This document shows, piece by piece, positions 1 through 6,719 of a stretch of 10,669 nt of DNA. This DNA comes from JBFMAE01 sp040756085 (GTDB lineage: Bacteria; Desulfobacterota; BSN033; UBA1163): NCBI GenBank assembly GCA_040756085.1, contig JBFMAE010000026.1:1-10669 (forward strand), in the 5' to 3' direction. The notes beneath the pieces were generated by a model. That model did not search any database. It saw nothing but the letters and a program-made list of their open reading frames with translations, and was not told the DNA's origin. Within the stretch, counting starts at the first letter, position 1. Every line of letters begins with the position of its first letter. Both the position numbers and the translations under genes were made by a program.

Positions 1-21
1 CTCGGTCTTTTGGGCTCGCCT

Positions 22-75
22 CGCTTCGCAGTCGAAGCGGGTGAGATTGCCACGCACCTTTCAGGTGCTCGCAAT
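22..75. repeat. REP-like dispersed palindromic repeat
   Basis: Two adjacent hairpins are visible. The first has perfect 7-bp arms CGCTTCG (22-28) and CGAAGCG (33-39) around a 4-base loop. The second pairs ATTGC (46-50) with GCAAT (71-75), and GCACCT (54-59) with AGGTGC (63-68), around loop TTC. The motif 'GATTGC...GCAATGACA' is typical of dispersed intergenic palindromes in many bacterial genomes. No open frame here looks real. It may serve as the 3' end of a gene lying to the left. Copy number cannot be seen from one window. Confidence 0.55.
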
Positions 76-144
76 GACAGGTTGGGTAAGGGCTTTTCTT
101 TTCTAAATCGGGATTTGGGTTCGACTTTTTGGGAAGTCGAAGGA

Positions 145-171
145 TTGACATTTTGGAGTTCATCGTTTAAT
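145..171 (+). promoter_or_regulatory. Probable sigma-70 promoter of purM
   Basis: A perfect -35 hexamer TTGACA lies at 145-150, and TTTAAT (5 of 6 matches to TATAAT) at 166-171. The 15-base spacer is shorter than the preferred 17. Transcription would start near 178, giving a leader of about 26 bases before the GTG at 204. A 7-bp perfect hairpin, TCGACTT (121-127) with AAGTCGA (134-140), sits just upstream. It lacks a T tract, so it is not a convincing terminator and could instead be an operator. Confidence 0.4.
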
Positions 172-203
172 CTGAAAGATATAAATTTTTTATAAGGAAA
201 AAG

Positions 204-1244
204 GTGAAGAAGGCTTCTTACAAGCAAGCAGGAGTCGATATTGAAAAAGGAAACGCATTCGTCCAGGCGATCAAGCCGATGGTGGAATCGACATTCCGAC
301 CCGAGGTATTGACGAAGATCGGTGGTTTTGCAGGTTGCGTTTCGCTTAACCTGGGACGTTATAAGAAACCGGTTCTGGTCTCCTCCACCGACGGTGTGGG
401 CACGAAACTGAAGATCGCCTTTATGATGGACCGCCACGACACTGTGGGAATTGATTTGGTGGCGATGTGTGTCAATGACATCGTGGTCAGCGGAGCCAAA
501 CCCCTTTTTCTCCTGGATTATTTAGCCACTCCGCATCTGGACCTCGAAAAGGCGAAGAAGGTGGTTGAAGGAATTGTTAAGGGATGTATCGAAGCGGAAT
601 GTTCTCTGATCGGGGGTGAGACTGCCGAGATGCCAGGTTTTTATAAAGAAGGGGAATACGACCTGGCCGGGTTTGCCGTTGGGATCGTGGAGGATACCCA
701 GATGATCGATGGGTCCAGTGTGACGGTTGGGGACAAACTGGTCGGGATCGCCTCCAGCGGACTCCACAGCAATGGGTACTCTTTGGTTAGAAAAGTTCTC
801 CTCGATCAGCACAAAATGGATCTCGGGGAGTGGGTTGAAGAGATCGGAGGGGTTTTAGGTGAAGAACTCCTCCGGCCGACTAAGATTTATGTCAAGACAG
901 TCCTTAACCTTGTCAGAGGTTTTAACATCGGGGGAATGGCTCATATCACCGGGGGAGGCATCACAGAGAATCTTCCAAGAGTGATCCCGAAGGGGTGCAA
1001 GGCGATTGTCCGTAAAGGAACCTGGAAAGTTCCACCCATCTTTCCCATCCTGAAAGAGAAAGGGAATATTCCAGAAGAGGAGATGTTCCGAACTTTCAAT
1101 AACGGGATTGGGATGATTCTTATTGTCAGGCCTAAAGAGATGGAGGATGTTCTGAACAGGCTTAGTTCTCTGGGAGAAAAGGCCTTTGTCATCGGCGAAA
1201 TAGGGAAGGCGAAGAAAGAGCAAGAAAAGATCGAATTCGTCTAA
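204..1244 (+). CDS. purM: Phosphoribosylformylglycinamidine cyclo-ligase (AIR synthetase)
   Basis: PurM catalyses the ATP-dependent closure of formylglycinamidine ribotide to aminoimidazole ribotide, the fifth step of de novo purine synthesis, in the cytosol. The 346-residue length is normal for the family. Signature segments run in order: the start YKQAGVDIEKGN, the ATP-site loop STDGVGTK (61-68), ND (91-92), GGETAEMPG (137-145), SGLHSNGYSL (185-194), HITGGG (247-252) and FNNGIG near the C terminus. The start is a GTG preceded by AAGGAAAAA. It fits the family N terminus, and no better in-frame start is seen. The gene stands alone: no other pur gene lies in the window, so purine genes here are not in one cluster. 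The next gene starts about 170 bases downstream and is unrelated in function. Confidence 0.97.
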   Translation: MKKASYKQAGVDIEKGNAFVQAIKPMVESTFRPEVLTKIGGFAGCVSLNLGRYKKPVLVSSTDGVGTKLKIAFMMDRHDTVGIDLVAMCVNDIVVSGAKPLFLLDYLATPHLDLEKAKKVVEGIVKGCIEAECSLIGGETAEMPGFYKEGEYDLAGFAVGIVEDTQMIDGSSVTVGDKLVGIASSGLHSNGYSLVRKVLLDQHKMDLGEWVEEIGGVLGEELLRPTKIYVKTVLNLVRGFNIGGMAHITGGGITENLPRVIPKGCKAIVRKGTWKVPPIFPILKEKGNIPEEEMFRTFNNGIGMILIVRPKEMEDVLNRLSSLGEKAFVIGEIGKAKKEQEKIEFV

Positions 1245-1362
1245 CTCTCGTTTTTCCAGTCAACATCTTATACTACACACCCATCATCATGATCCAGAAA
1301 TATTTATTGAGAATGCCTTCGAATTTAGGTCGATAAAAGTCGATTAGTGGAGAGAAACCCTT

Positions 1363-1392
1363 CCTGCGAATAGCAGGCTATGGGCTTAGCCC
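1363..1392 (+). other. Alternative hairpins in the leader of the oxidoreductase gene
   Basis: CCTGC (1363-1367) pairs with GCAGG (1373-1377) around GAATA. GGGC (1382-1385) pairs with GCCC (1389-1392) around TTA. A competing stem, GGCTA (1376-1380) with TAGCC (1387-1391), would exclude both. The cluster lies just ahead of the chosen ATG at 1416 and overlaps the upstream in-frame ATG at 1380. It matches no riboswitch class I recognise. It could be a structured leader or chance. Confidence 0.25.
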
Positions 1393-1415
1393 CTTTATTG
1401 GAATGTGGGACCCCG

Positions 1416-2891
1416 ATGAAACGACAGGGCAATGAATACGAGGTCATTATACTGGGTTCTGGATTGGGTGGGTTGATTGCCGGGACCTTGTTAACAAAGA
1501 ATAAGCTTTCCGTCCTTTTTTTAAAGGAGAATGGATATCAGCCCTTCTATGCCAATAAGGGATTTTGGTTTGCTCCCTTTTCAAACTTTTCAGAAATAAA
1601 TTTGAAACCTGAGCTTTTCCAGAAGGTCTCAAAGGCATTAAACCTTCCTCTTCCAATTGATCGGCAGGAAGAGGGGAGGCTGGCCAAAATCGATTTGGAC
1701 AGACCGAAGCCAGGAATCTCACTTCAGGTGATTCTTCCCAGGGCCAGGATCGACCTTTTTTCTCAAAGGTCCCTGTTTCGGATGGAATGGAGGAGGGAGT
1801 TTCCGAAGGAGTTTTCCCAGATCGAAAATTTCTATAATGAGATGGACGGGATTGAGCATCTTCTAAAGAAGTTGAGAGAGAAGGAGGGCCCTCAGTCGGG
1901 TTTCCCACTTCGACAACGCTCTTTGATCAAGAGGTTATTATCATTCGACCGCCTTCCAAAAGAAAGAGTGAATGAAAAGCTCTCTTCGTTTTCAGGGGAG
2001 TTTAAACACTTCATCCAACTTCAACTGATATCCCGGGGGAATCTCTATTCAGATCAAATCCCCCTCTCTCTCGCCGCTTATGTCCTATTAAGAGGTGAGG
2101 CGGATGACACGATACCCGATTTGGATTTAGAAAAGCTGGAGGAGAAGGTTTTAGAACAATTTTTTCAATCAGGGGGAAGGGTCGAAGAGATAGAGAAAGT
2201 CGAAAAGGTAGAAAAGGGATGGAGAAAAGGTTTTACTCTTTCATTGAAGGGAGGAGAGAAAGTATTCCGGTCTCAACAGCTTATTTTAAATTCGCCTCTT
2301 CACCGGATTTCAAATCTCTTGAGTAAAAAGGGAAAACGGTTATCCGAGTTGGGGAAGAGGATCCGGCCCCGGTATATTCTCGTTCCGCTCTGTTTAGGGA
2401 TTCGTGAGGAGGTGGTTCCGGTCGGGATGAATGACCTTCTCGTCTCCATTTTGGATCTGGAAAAGCCTTATGAAGGAGGGAACGTCCTCTTCATCGCCCT
2501 CAGCCCAAAGGGAGATGAAACCAAGGCCCCGGAGGGGAAGAGAGCCCTCACCGTTGAAAGCCTGATGCCCTTAGAGAAATGGGATCAAACTTTATTGATG
2601 GATTATCAGAAAGACGTGATGAGACATTTAGAACAGCTCTTCCCGTTTCTTGAGAATTATATTGAATTAACCGATTGGAGCTGGGCAAATGAACAGGTTC
2701 CTCGCTGGTCTTATCCCCATTTTCTTTACGAGACCACTACCGATTTCCATTGGAGGGAAGGGGTGGTTCCCACCCGAATTTCAAAAAGATTCTACTTCAT
2801 CGGAAAAGAGAATTTTCCCTATCTGGGTCTGGAAGGTGAAGTGATCAGTGGATTAATGGTAGCCGAACAGATCTTGAAGAAATATCATTAG
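1416..2891 (+). CDS. FAD-dependent oxidoreductase, CrtI/phytoene-desaturase-like
   Basis: This is a cytosolic flavoprotein of 491 residues with an N-terminal Rossmann dinucleotide-binding motif, EVIILGSGLGGLIAG (GxGxxG at residues 14-19). The C-terminal segment FIGKENFPYLGLEGEVISGLMVAEQIL matches the FAD-contacting end of CrtI/amine-oxidase-type proteins. The middle is poorly conserved, so the substrate cannot be named. The start is uncertain. ATG at 1416 puts the Rossmann strand ten residues in and has a weak GTGGGA upstream. An in-frame ATG at 1380 would add 12 residues (MGLAPLLECGTP) with no clear ribosome binding site, inside a hairpin. The gene ends just before a palindromic repeat block and faces a convergent small gene. 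No neighbour suggests carotenoid synthesis. Confidence 0.8.
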   Translation: MKRQGNEYEVIILGSGLGGLIAGTLLTKNKLSVLFLKENGYQPFYANKGFWFAPFSNFSEINLKPELFQKVSKALNLPLPIDRQEEGRLAKIDLDRPKPGISLQVILPRARIDLFSQRSLFRMEWRREFPKEFSQIENFYNEMDGIEHLLKKLREKEGPQSGFPLRQRSLIKRLLSFDRLPKERVNEKLSSFSGEFKHFIQLQLISRGNLYSDQIPLSLAAYVLLRGEADDTIPDLDLEKLEEKVLEQFFQSGGRVEEIEKVEKVEKGWRKGFTLSLKGGEKVFRSQQLILNSPLHRISNLLSKKGKRLSELGKRIRPRYILVPLCLGIREEVVPVGMNDLLVSILDLEKPYEGGNVLFIALSPKGDETKAPEGKRALTVESLMPLEKWDQTLLMDYQKDVMRHLEQLFPFLENYIELTDWSWANEQVPRWSYPHFLYETTTDFHWREGVVPTRISKRFYFIGKENFPYLGLEGEVISGLMVAEQILKKYH

Positions 2892-2894
2892 AAG

Positions 2895-3165
2895 ATAGAG
2901 GCTTACCCGCCTTCGCAGAATGCCCCGCCCGGAAGGACGGGTATGAATGCAAAAAGGGTATCCGCCGAGGCTCCCGCCTGCCAAAGAACTTGCCTGCCTT
3001 CACGACTTGCTCACCGAACAAGTTCTCTGGCAGGCGAGAGCGTTTCGGCGAAGGCAGGTTCGGCGGGCAGGTCAGCCAAGGCGGATATGCTTCGGCGAAT
3101 TTAGCTCGCCGGCGGATGACCCACCAAAACCTTGGCGTAGGTGGGTATGGTTCTTGGGGACCACG
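2895..3165. repeat. GC-rich composite palindromic repeat block between convergent genes
   Basis: This gene-free stretch is dense with inverted repeats. A 17-bp arm at 2976-2992 (GCCTGCCAAAGAACTTG) pairs with 3019-3035 with one mismatch. CCTGCCTTC (2993-3001) also pairs perfectly with GAAGGCAGG (3050-3058). TATCCGCC near 2959 pairs with GGCGGATA near 3080. CGGCGA (3093-3098) pairs with TCGCCG (3106-3111), and ACCCACC (3119-3125) with GGTGGGT (3140-3146). The GC content is well above that of the AT-rich DNA to its right. Such blocks of GCCTGCC-type units are usually dispersed, nested intergenic repeats. Open frames crossing it in several directions look like repeat artefacts. It may act as a two-way transcription end for the flanking convergent genes. 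Confidence 0.6.
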
Positions 3166-3169
3166 GGCT

Positions 3170-3334
3170 TTAGACCATGGTGCCCCATTTCTTCTTTGAC
3201 CGAGAACTTTGAGATTCTTCTTCCTCAACATCCTCGTCGTACATATCAAAAATTGTGCTGAGAACCTTCTTGTCCTCATCGCCTGGAAGGAAAATCTCCT
3301 TAGACATTTCTTCCATCCACTTTTCAAAGATCAT
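3170..3334 (-). CDS. Small acidic protein of unknown function
   Basis: This gene encodes 54 residues, beginning MIFEKWMEEMSKEIF. The middle is strongly acidic (DEDKK, then DEDVEEEES), followed by a basic tail, SRSKKKWGTMV. It has no signal peptide, membrane segment or cysteine. The ATG at 3334 is chosen because GGGGGG (3340-3345) sits just ahead of it; an in-frame GTG at 3358 has no such site. A strong ribosome binding site and an upstream sigma-54-type promoter argue for a real gene rather than a chance frame. I do not recognise the family. The charge pattern would fit a partner-binding or nucleic-acid-mimicking protein, but that is speculation. It ends directly before the palindromic repeat block. 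Confidence 0.55.
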   Translation of the reverse strand: MIFEKWMEEMSKEIFLPGDEDKKVLSTIFDMYDEDVEEEESQSSRSKKKWGTMV

Positions 3335-3402
3335 TATATCCCCCCTGCTTTTTAACACTCTTCCTTCGAATTTTCTATTTAATGCATGGCTGTTAAGCTT
3401 TT

Positions 3403-3419
3403 AAGCAACTTTTTAGCCA
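3403..3419 (-). promoter_or_regulatory. Putative sigma-54 (-24/-12) promoter of the small acidic gene
   Basis: On the minus strand the sequence TGGCTAAAAAGTTGCTT has the exact TGGC-N7-TTGC layout of sigma-54 promoters (consensus TGGCACG-N4-TTGCW). GG and GC are separated by the required distance. Transcription would start near 3393, leaving a leader of about 60 bases before the ATG at 3334. It lies in AT-rich intergenic DNA in the right orientation. Palindromes suited to an activator lie about 70-115 bases further upstream. Confidence 0.45.
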
Positions 3420-3487
3420 AATTTAATAAAATTGATGAAATATGAATAACCCTTTGAAATAAAAAATAAAATATTCTCTAAGCACCG

Positions 3488-3532
3488 AAATAGTCTTGGT
3501 AACTATTTTTTAAAAAATGACCCAAATTGTCA
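3488..3532. promoter_or_regulatory. Two palindromes, candidate activator (enhancer) sites
   Basis: AAATAGT (3488-3494) and ACTATTT (3502-3508) are perfect 7-bp arms with 7 bases between them. TGAC (3518-3521) and GTCA (3529-3532) flank CCAAATT. For the minus-strand promoter these lie roughly 95-140 bases upstream of its start, where sigma-54 activators usually bind. The second site, TGACCCAAATTGTCA, resembles the palindrome at 7671-7692. No gene occupies the AT-rich gap from 3335 to 3640; apart from the promoter, these sites and the terminator I see nothing else in it. Confidence 0.35.
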
Positions 3533-3574
3533 CTTCAAAAGCAATTATCGTCTTTTTTTCGGAAAAAAATAAAG

Positions 3575-3599
3575 AACCCCGCCCCCAGGGCGGGGTTTT
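3575..3599 (-). terminator. Rho-independent terminator of the PAP2-like gene
   Basis: A perfect 8-bp GC stem, CCCCGCCC (3577-3584) with GGGCGGGG (3588-3595), is closed by a 3-base loop and extended by AA/TT. Read on the minus strand it is followed by TTCTTTATTTTTTT, a good T tract, about 45 bases after the stop of the minus-strand gene. The plus strand also has TTTT after the stem, so it could work both ways. Confidence 0.85.
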
Positions 3600-3640
3600 C
3601 AGGGGCGATCTTAATAAATACTATCTTTAAGGTCCCCTTT

Positions 3641-4354
3641 TCATCGAAGCCAAATTACGGAAAAAATTATAGCCACATATAATAAAACGAAACGATAGAA
3701 CTTTTTTACAATTTGATTGAGCCCGTTACGAGCATTCATATGCGGGGTCGTCAAATGGCCATAAAGATATCCCGCTAATTTCCAAGAAGTAAATGCCCAA
3801 AATAAACCAGCTATAACGTCCACAATAATATGTTGTTTTACAAATAGAGCTGAGATTGTAATCATCACTGCCACCAAGAAGATAATAGAATCACCAAGTT
3901 TGTTTAATCGCTGTCTGCGGGAGGAAAGGTAGACGATCCATGTGAAAATTACATGAAGGCTTGGCAATTTGTTCGCTCCAGGATAAAAATCAATCCAATA
4001 TTCAAAAGATAGCATACGTTCGGAAAAGCTTTGGCCGAGCTCTGGTCTTGGGAAAGCGAGCGGAAAAGTTAAATAGACGATAAAGGCGGATAGATTTGAA
4101 AGGATGATTGCGAGAAGGGCGCGATTAAAGCGATGCCAGTCTTTTATTACGAAGAGCGGAAGAAAAGGGAAGACGTAACATAATATATAGGACCAGATGA
4201 ACTCTGGAATGAGGGGTATCTGTTTATCAATAATAGAAGTGATATCGTATGTTGGAAGTTTTACTGCATACAACCCAACTGCTTCAAAAGCTAAGAGCCA
4301 TATGAAATAAATAAACAGACTTACTTTTATGAAGAATTTCCGTTCTTCATTCAT
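3641..4354 (-). CDS. PAP2-superfamily integral membrane protein (Aur1/Ipt1-like)
   Basis: This 237-residue protein has about six hydrophobic segments (near residues 9-30, 52-70, 79-100, 131-146, 156-172, 175-196) and a hydrophobic C-terminal end at 222-236. The PAP2 catalytic features are FPRP (101-104), PSLH (131-134, His134) and KQHIIVD (173-179, His175 and Asp179). The classical SR pair before the third motif reads SA, so the usual arginine is absent. The pattern resembles the PAP2_3 branch (inositolphosphotransferase/Aur1-like) more than classical lipid phosphatases. Proteins of this fold hydrolyse or transfer phospho-head groups of lipids at the membrane, but the substrate here is unknown. 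No strong ribosome binding site precedes the ATG. Its 5' end overlaps a divergent transposase remnant by 26 bases. The gene and its surroundings look more AT-rich than purM, which would fit acquisition. Confidence 0.8.
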   Translation of the reverse strand: MNEERKFFIKVSLFIYFIWLLAFEAVGLYAVKLPTYDITSIIDKQIPLIPEFIWSYILCYVFPFLPLFVIKDWHRFNRALLAIILSNLSAFIVYLTFPLAFPRPELGQSFSERMLSFEYWIDFYPGANKLPSLHVIFTWIVYLSSRRQRLNKLGDSIIFLVAVMITISALFVKQHIIVDVIAGLFWAFTSWKLAGYLYGHLTTPHMNARNGLNQIVKKFYRFVLLYVAIIFSVIWLR

Positions 4355-4769
4355 TGTCGAACTTTACCAAAAATATAGGCCGGTAGTCAAAATTTTTTCA
4401 GTTGGGGACATTGTTGGCGGGAATAAGCAAAAAACGATCCAGGATAATCGTGTACCGGGCAGTGGGGATTTTGTCACTGAGATCCTGAAGGAGGCGGATA
4501 AGAATCTCAAGGGGCAGCTACGTCTCAGGGAAAGACAGGATTTAATTGAGCGAATTATCAAAGAGATGTGTGAGGAAGAGGGAATTGAGGAGCGAGAACT
4601 TAGGAGCGGAGGTCGAAGGGGAATAATTTCCCGGGGGAGGGCGAGAATAGCTTATCGATTGGGTCATGGAATGGGGGTCCCTACAGCGGAGATTGCAAGA
4701 CGACTGGGTGTTTGTACCTCGGCCATTGTCAAAGCGATCCAGAAACTGGAGATTCAAAAAGAGAAGTGA
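4329..4769 (+). pseudogene. Y1/REP-associated transposase (RAYT), C-terminal remnant
   Basis: This open frame of 146 residues matches only the C-terminal part of IS200-like REP-associated transposases. The family hallmarks are GSGDFVTEILKEAD (44-57), an RSGGRR turn (92-97) and a DnaA-type helix-turn-helix with EIARRLGVCTSAIVKAIQKL (121-140). The N-terminal catalytic domain, with its HUH motif and active-site tyrosine, is missing: the first 35 or so residues show no such motif, and upstream DNA encodes the PAP2-like gene on the other strand. It therefore cannot be an active transposase, and the ATG given is simply the first in frame. RAYTs are associated with REP palindromes, and the window holds several palindromic repeats. 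A retained DNA-binding function of the C-terminal domain is possible but unsupported. Confidence 0.7.
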
Positions 4770-4795
4770 AAGTTTTCAACAACGTCCCTCTAATT

Positions 4796-5467
4796 ATGAA
4801 AGAAATCGTTATTGCTTTGATCGGTTTGGTATTAATTTTACAAGGCATAACCATTGCTGCTGAGAAAGACTTAGAAATTCAGGGGAAGAAATTGATTTCT
4901 CAAAAGCCTCATTTTACTTTGGGTTTGCCTTCAGAATTTCGTCTAATCCATTCCTTTTCCCATGAGAACCCGAGAGAAAATTCTCTCACTCGTGTCTATT
5001 TCTTCTTAAAAATGAAAGATAAGCAAATTGAAGAGATGATGATCGTTCAGATCGCGGATAAGACCAATCCCCAAGCTGGCCCCATCCTCGTGCCCCACCT
5101 GAAACCCTACACGGAGAAAAGAATGTATTTGAAGGACATGGTGAAAAAGAGAGGGGTGGAGGTAGACTACATGACCCAATTGATGGCCTGGAATCCTGAT
5201 GCTCCTTCTCTTCAACCCCTTATAGAAAAGGGAATCCTCATTCCCTCCCGATGGGCCCTACAGGGGCAGTTCCTGTTTACTTACTTGGAGGAACATGCCA
5301 TCTTTGTAAGATATTCAAAGGACACGAATTCATTTGGGCTTAAAGTTTCTGAGGAAGGGGATATATGGAATAGAGATTCGATCAAAGGAAATGAGAAGAA
5401 GGTTTATGAGATTTTCCAAAAGACCTTCATGGGGATGGTGAATTCGATCGAAATAAAGAACCCCTGA
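4796..5467 (+). CDS. Exported protein of unknown function
   Basis: The 223-residue protein starts with a signal-peptide-like segment: a short charged start MKE, then a hydrophobic run IVIALIGLVLILQGI, with a likely cleavage after TIA or IAA (residues 21-22) before EKD. The rest is soluble, charged and cysteine-free, so a periplasmic location is inferred. ATG 4796 is chosen because it begins the signal peptide. An in-frame GTG at 4766 would add ten residues and overlap the transposase remnant; neither has a strong ribosome binding site. I recognise no domain. It lies upstream of the CoA-transferase pair on the same strand with a gap of about 120 bases, so a shared role is possible but not shown. 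Confidence 0.7.
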   Translation: MKEIVIALIGLVLILQGITIAAEKDLEIQGKKLISQKPHFTLGLPSEFRLIHSFSHENPRENSLTRVYFFLKMKDKQIEEMMIVQIADKTNPQAGPILVPHLKPYTEKRMYLKDMVKKRGVEVDYMTQLMAWNPDAPSLQPLIEKGILIPSRWALQGQFLFTYLEEHAIFVRYSKDTNSFGLKVSEEGDIWNRDSIKGNEKKVYEIFQKTFMGMVNSIEIKNP

Positions 5468-5586
5468 TTCCCCATGACCATTCTTCTTGCTTTTTTTCTA
5501 ATATCCAAATGTCACAACATCTATATCCGTTTGGACTTGTTTTCGGGATCGTTGACGTCGGTGTTCATTTAGAGGGTAGAGGAAAT

Positions 5587-6504
5587 TTGGAAACAAAAAT
5601 TTTTTCGATGAAGGAAGCCGTCTCACGATTCATTGAGGACGGTGACTCCATTGCCATGGGGACGGCCCTTGAGGCAGCCATCCCGTTTGCCCTTGGCCAC
5701 GAGATCATCCGGCAGGGAAAGAGGGATCTTACTCTGGTGGGACCCATCTCTGATATGCTCTTCGACCAAATGATCGGTTCCGGCTGTGTGAAAAAGGTAA
5801 TTGCCGCCTGGGTGGGAAATGTGATCATGGGCGTGGGCTATAACATGAGAAGAGCTGTTGAGAGGGGGGTTCCAAAAAGGATAGAGGTGGAGGATCACAC
5901 GAATTTCAGCATTTCTTTAGCCCTTCATGCAGGAGCACTCGGCATTCCCTTCATTCCAACCAAAAGCCTTTTGGGAACAGGAATGATGTCAGGGGAAACT
6001 CCCTTCAAGGAGATGGAATGTCCTTATACAAAGGAAAGACTGGCCCTAGTTCCCGCACTGAAACCTGATGTGGCGATCGTTCAGGCACAGAAGGCGGATG
6101 AAGAAGGGAATACCCATTTTTGGGGTGGAAGCGGCGTGACCAAGGAGGCGGCCCTGGCAGCCCGAAGGGTGATTGTGGTGGTAGAGGAAGTGGACAGTAA
6201 AAGGGTGATTCGAAGGGACCCGAACCGGACTCTTATCCCCGGGTTTTTGGTAACGGCAGTCATTCCAGAACCATGGGGGGCGCACCCCTCACCTATGCAA
6301 GGCTATTATAACCGAGACCATGAAAAATATATCACATACCACCTTGAATCGAAGGAAAGAGATGGATATCTCAAATGGCTTGAGACATGGGTTTTTGGGG
6401 TGAAGGATAGAAGGGAATATCTTTCCCTTTTGGGTGAGGAAAAGATGAAATCACTTTTGGTAAAACGCCACAGGAAATCGATACCCGTGGATTATGGATA
6501 TTAA
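5587..6504 (+). CDS. gctA: Family I CoA-transferase subunit A, glutaconate-CoA-transferase-like
   Basis: This 305-residue cytosolic subunit resembles glutaconate CoA-transferase subunit A. Shared stretches include MKEAVSRFIEDGDSIAMG at the N terminus, HEIIRQGKRDLTLVG, the region EVEDHTNFSISLALHAGALGIPF, a PDVAIVQAQKADEEGNTHFWGG strand, IRRDPNRTLIPG, GAHPSPMQGYY and WVFGVKDRREYL. With subunit B it would move CoA between an acyl-CoA and a free dicarboxylic or other acid. The true substrate cannot be read from the sequence. The start is inferred to be TTG at 5587, preceded by AGAGGA. The open frame extends to an ATG at 5509, but those 26 residues do not resemble the family and lack a ribosome binding site; ATG 5608 is a third option. 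The partner subunit follows after an unusual 215-base gap. Confidence 0.75.
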   Translation: METKIFSMKEAVSRFIEDGDSIAMGTALEAAIPFALGHEIIRQGKRDLTLVGPISDMLFDQMIGSGCVKKVIAAWVGNVIMGVGYNMRRAVERGVPKRIEVEDHTNFSISLALHAGALGIPFIPTKSLLGTGMMSGETPFKEMECPYTKERLALVPALKPDVAIVQAQKADEEGNTHFWGGSGVTKEAALAARRVIVVVEEVDSKRVIRRDPNRTLIPGFLVTAVIPEPWGAHPSPMQGYYNRDHEKYITYHLESKERDGYLKWLETWVFGVKDRREYLSLLGEEKMKSLLVKRHRKSIPVDYGY

Positions 6505-6510
6505 CCGAGG

Positions 6511-6650
6511 AAATTCTAAATCCGAAGCACGAAATCCGAAACAATCTCAAAATTCAAATATCAAATGTTCAAAAAGTTTTTCTTCTAAGTTTTGAATTTG
6601 GAGTTTTGGTCATTGGAATTTGTTTCGAGTTTCGGATTCCGAATTTCGAT
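6511..6650. repeat. MITE-like imperfect inverted repeat between the CoA-transferase subunit genes
   Basis: The left part (about 6511-6580) is A-rich, with AAATCCGAA-type units and CAAAATTCAAAT. The right part (about 6588-6648) is nearly its reverse complement, with ATTTGGAGTTTTGG, GGAATTTGTTTCG and TTTCGGATTCCGAATTTCG. The arms are about 60 bp and imperfect. Similar TCCGAA/TTCGGA palindromic units occur as dispersed non-coding repeats in several environmental bacterial genomes. No open frame is present. It accounts for most of the gap between two genes expected to be co-transcribed, and the transcript could fold into a long hairpin there. Confidence 0.65.
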
Positions 6651-6719
6651 ATTCATTCAAGGAAACAAAAGGGAAAAAATCGATAGGTATTTAATCGACT
6701 ATTGAGGCGGAAGAGTTTG

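Noticed and set aside
121..140. Terminator at the 7-bp hairpin upstream of purM
   Set aside because: No T tract follows the stem, and a perfect -35 box begins five bases after it, so a terminator role is not supported.
10..195. Open frame of 61 codons on + covering the left repeat
   Set aside because: It runs through a REP-like hairpin and the probable purM promoter, has no ribosome site, and shows no protein-like composition.
855..1223. Antisense frame of 122 codons opposite purM
   Set aside because: It is a shadow of the strongly conserved purM frame; its translation resembles no protein family. The same applies to 522-812 and 941-1192.
2895..3165. CRISPR array
   Set aside because: The repeats are inverted and nested, with no regular unit and spacer length and no cas genes nearby.
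2845..3327. Overlapping frames on both strands across the GC-rich block (also 2947-3261 and 2990-3199)
   Set aside because: They are made mostly of the palindromic repeats and are mutually incompatible. The minus-strand one also crosses the better supported 54-residue gene in another phase.
5509..5586. Longer N terminus of CoA-transferase subunit A from ATG 5509
   Set aside because: The extra 26 residues do not match the family and no ribosome site precedes them, whereas TTG 5587 follows AGAGGA at the expected family start.
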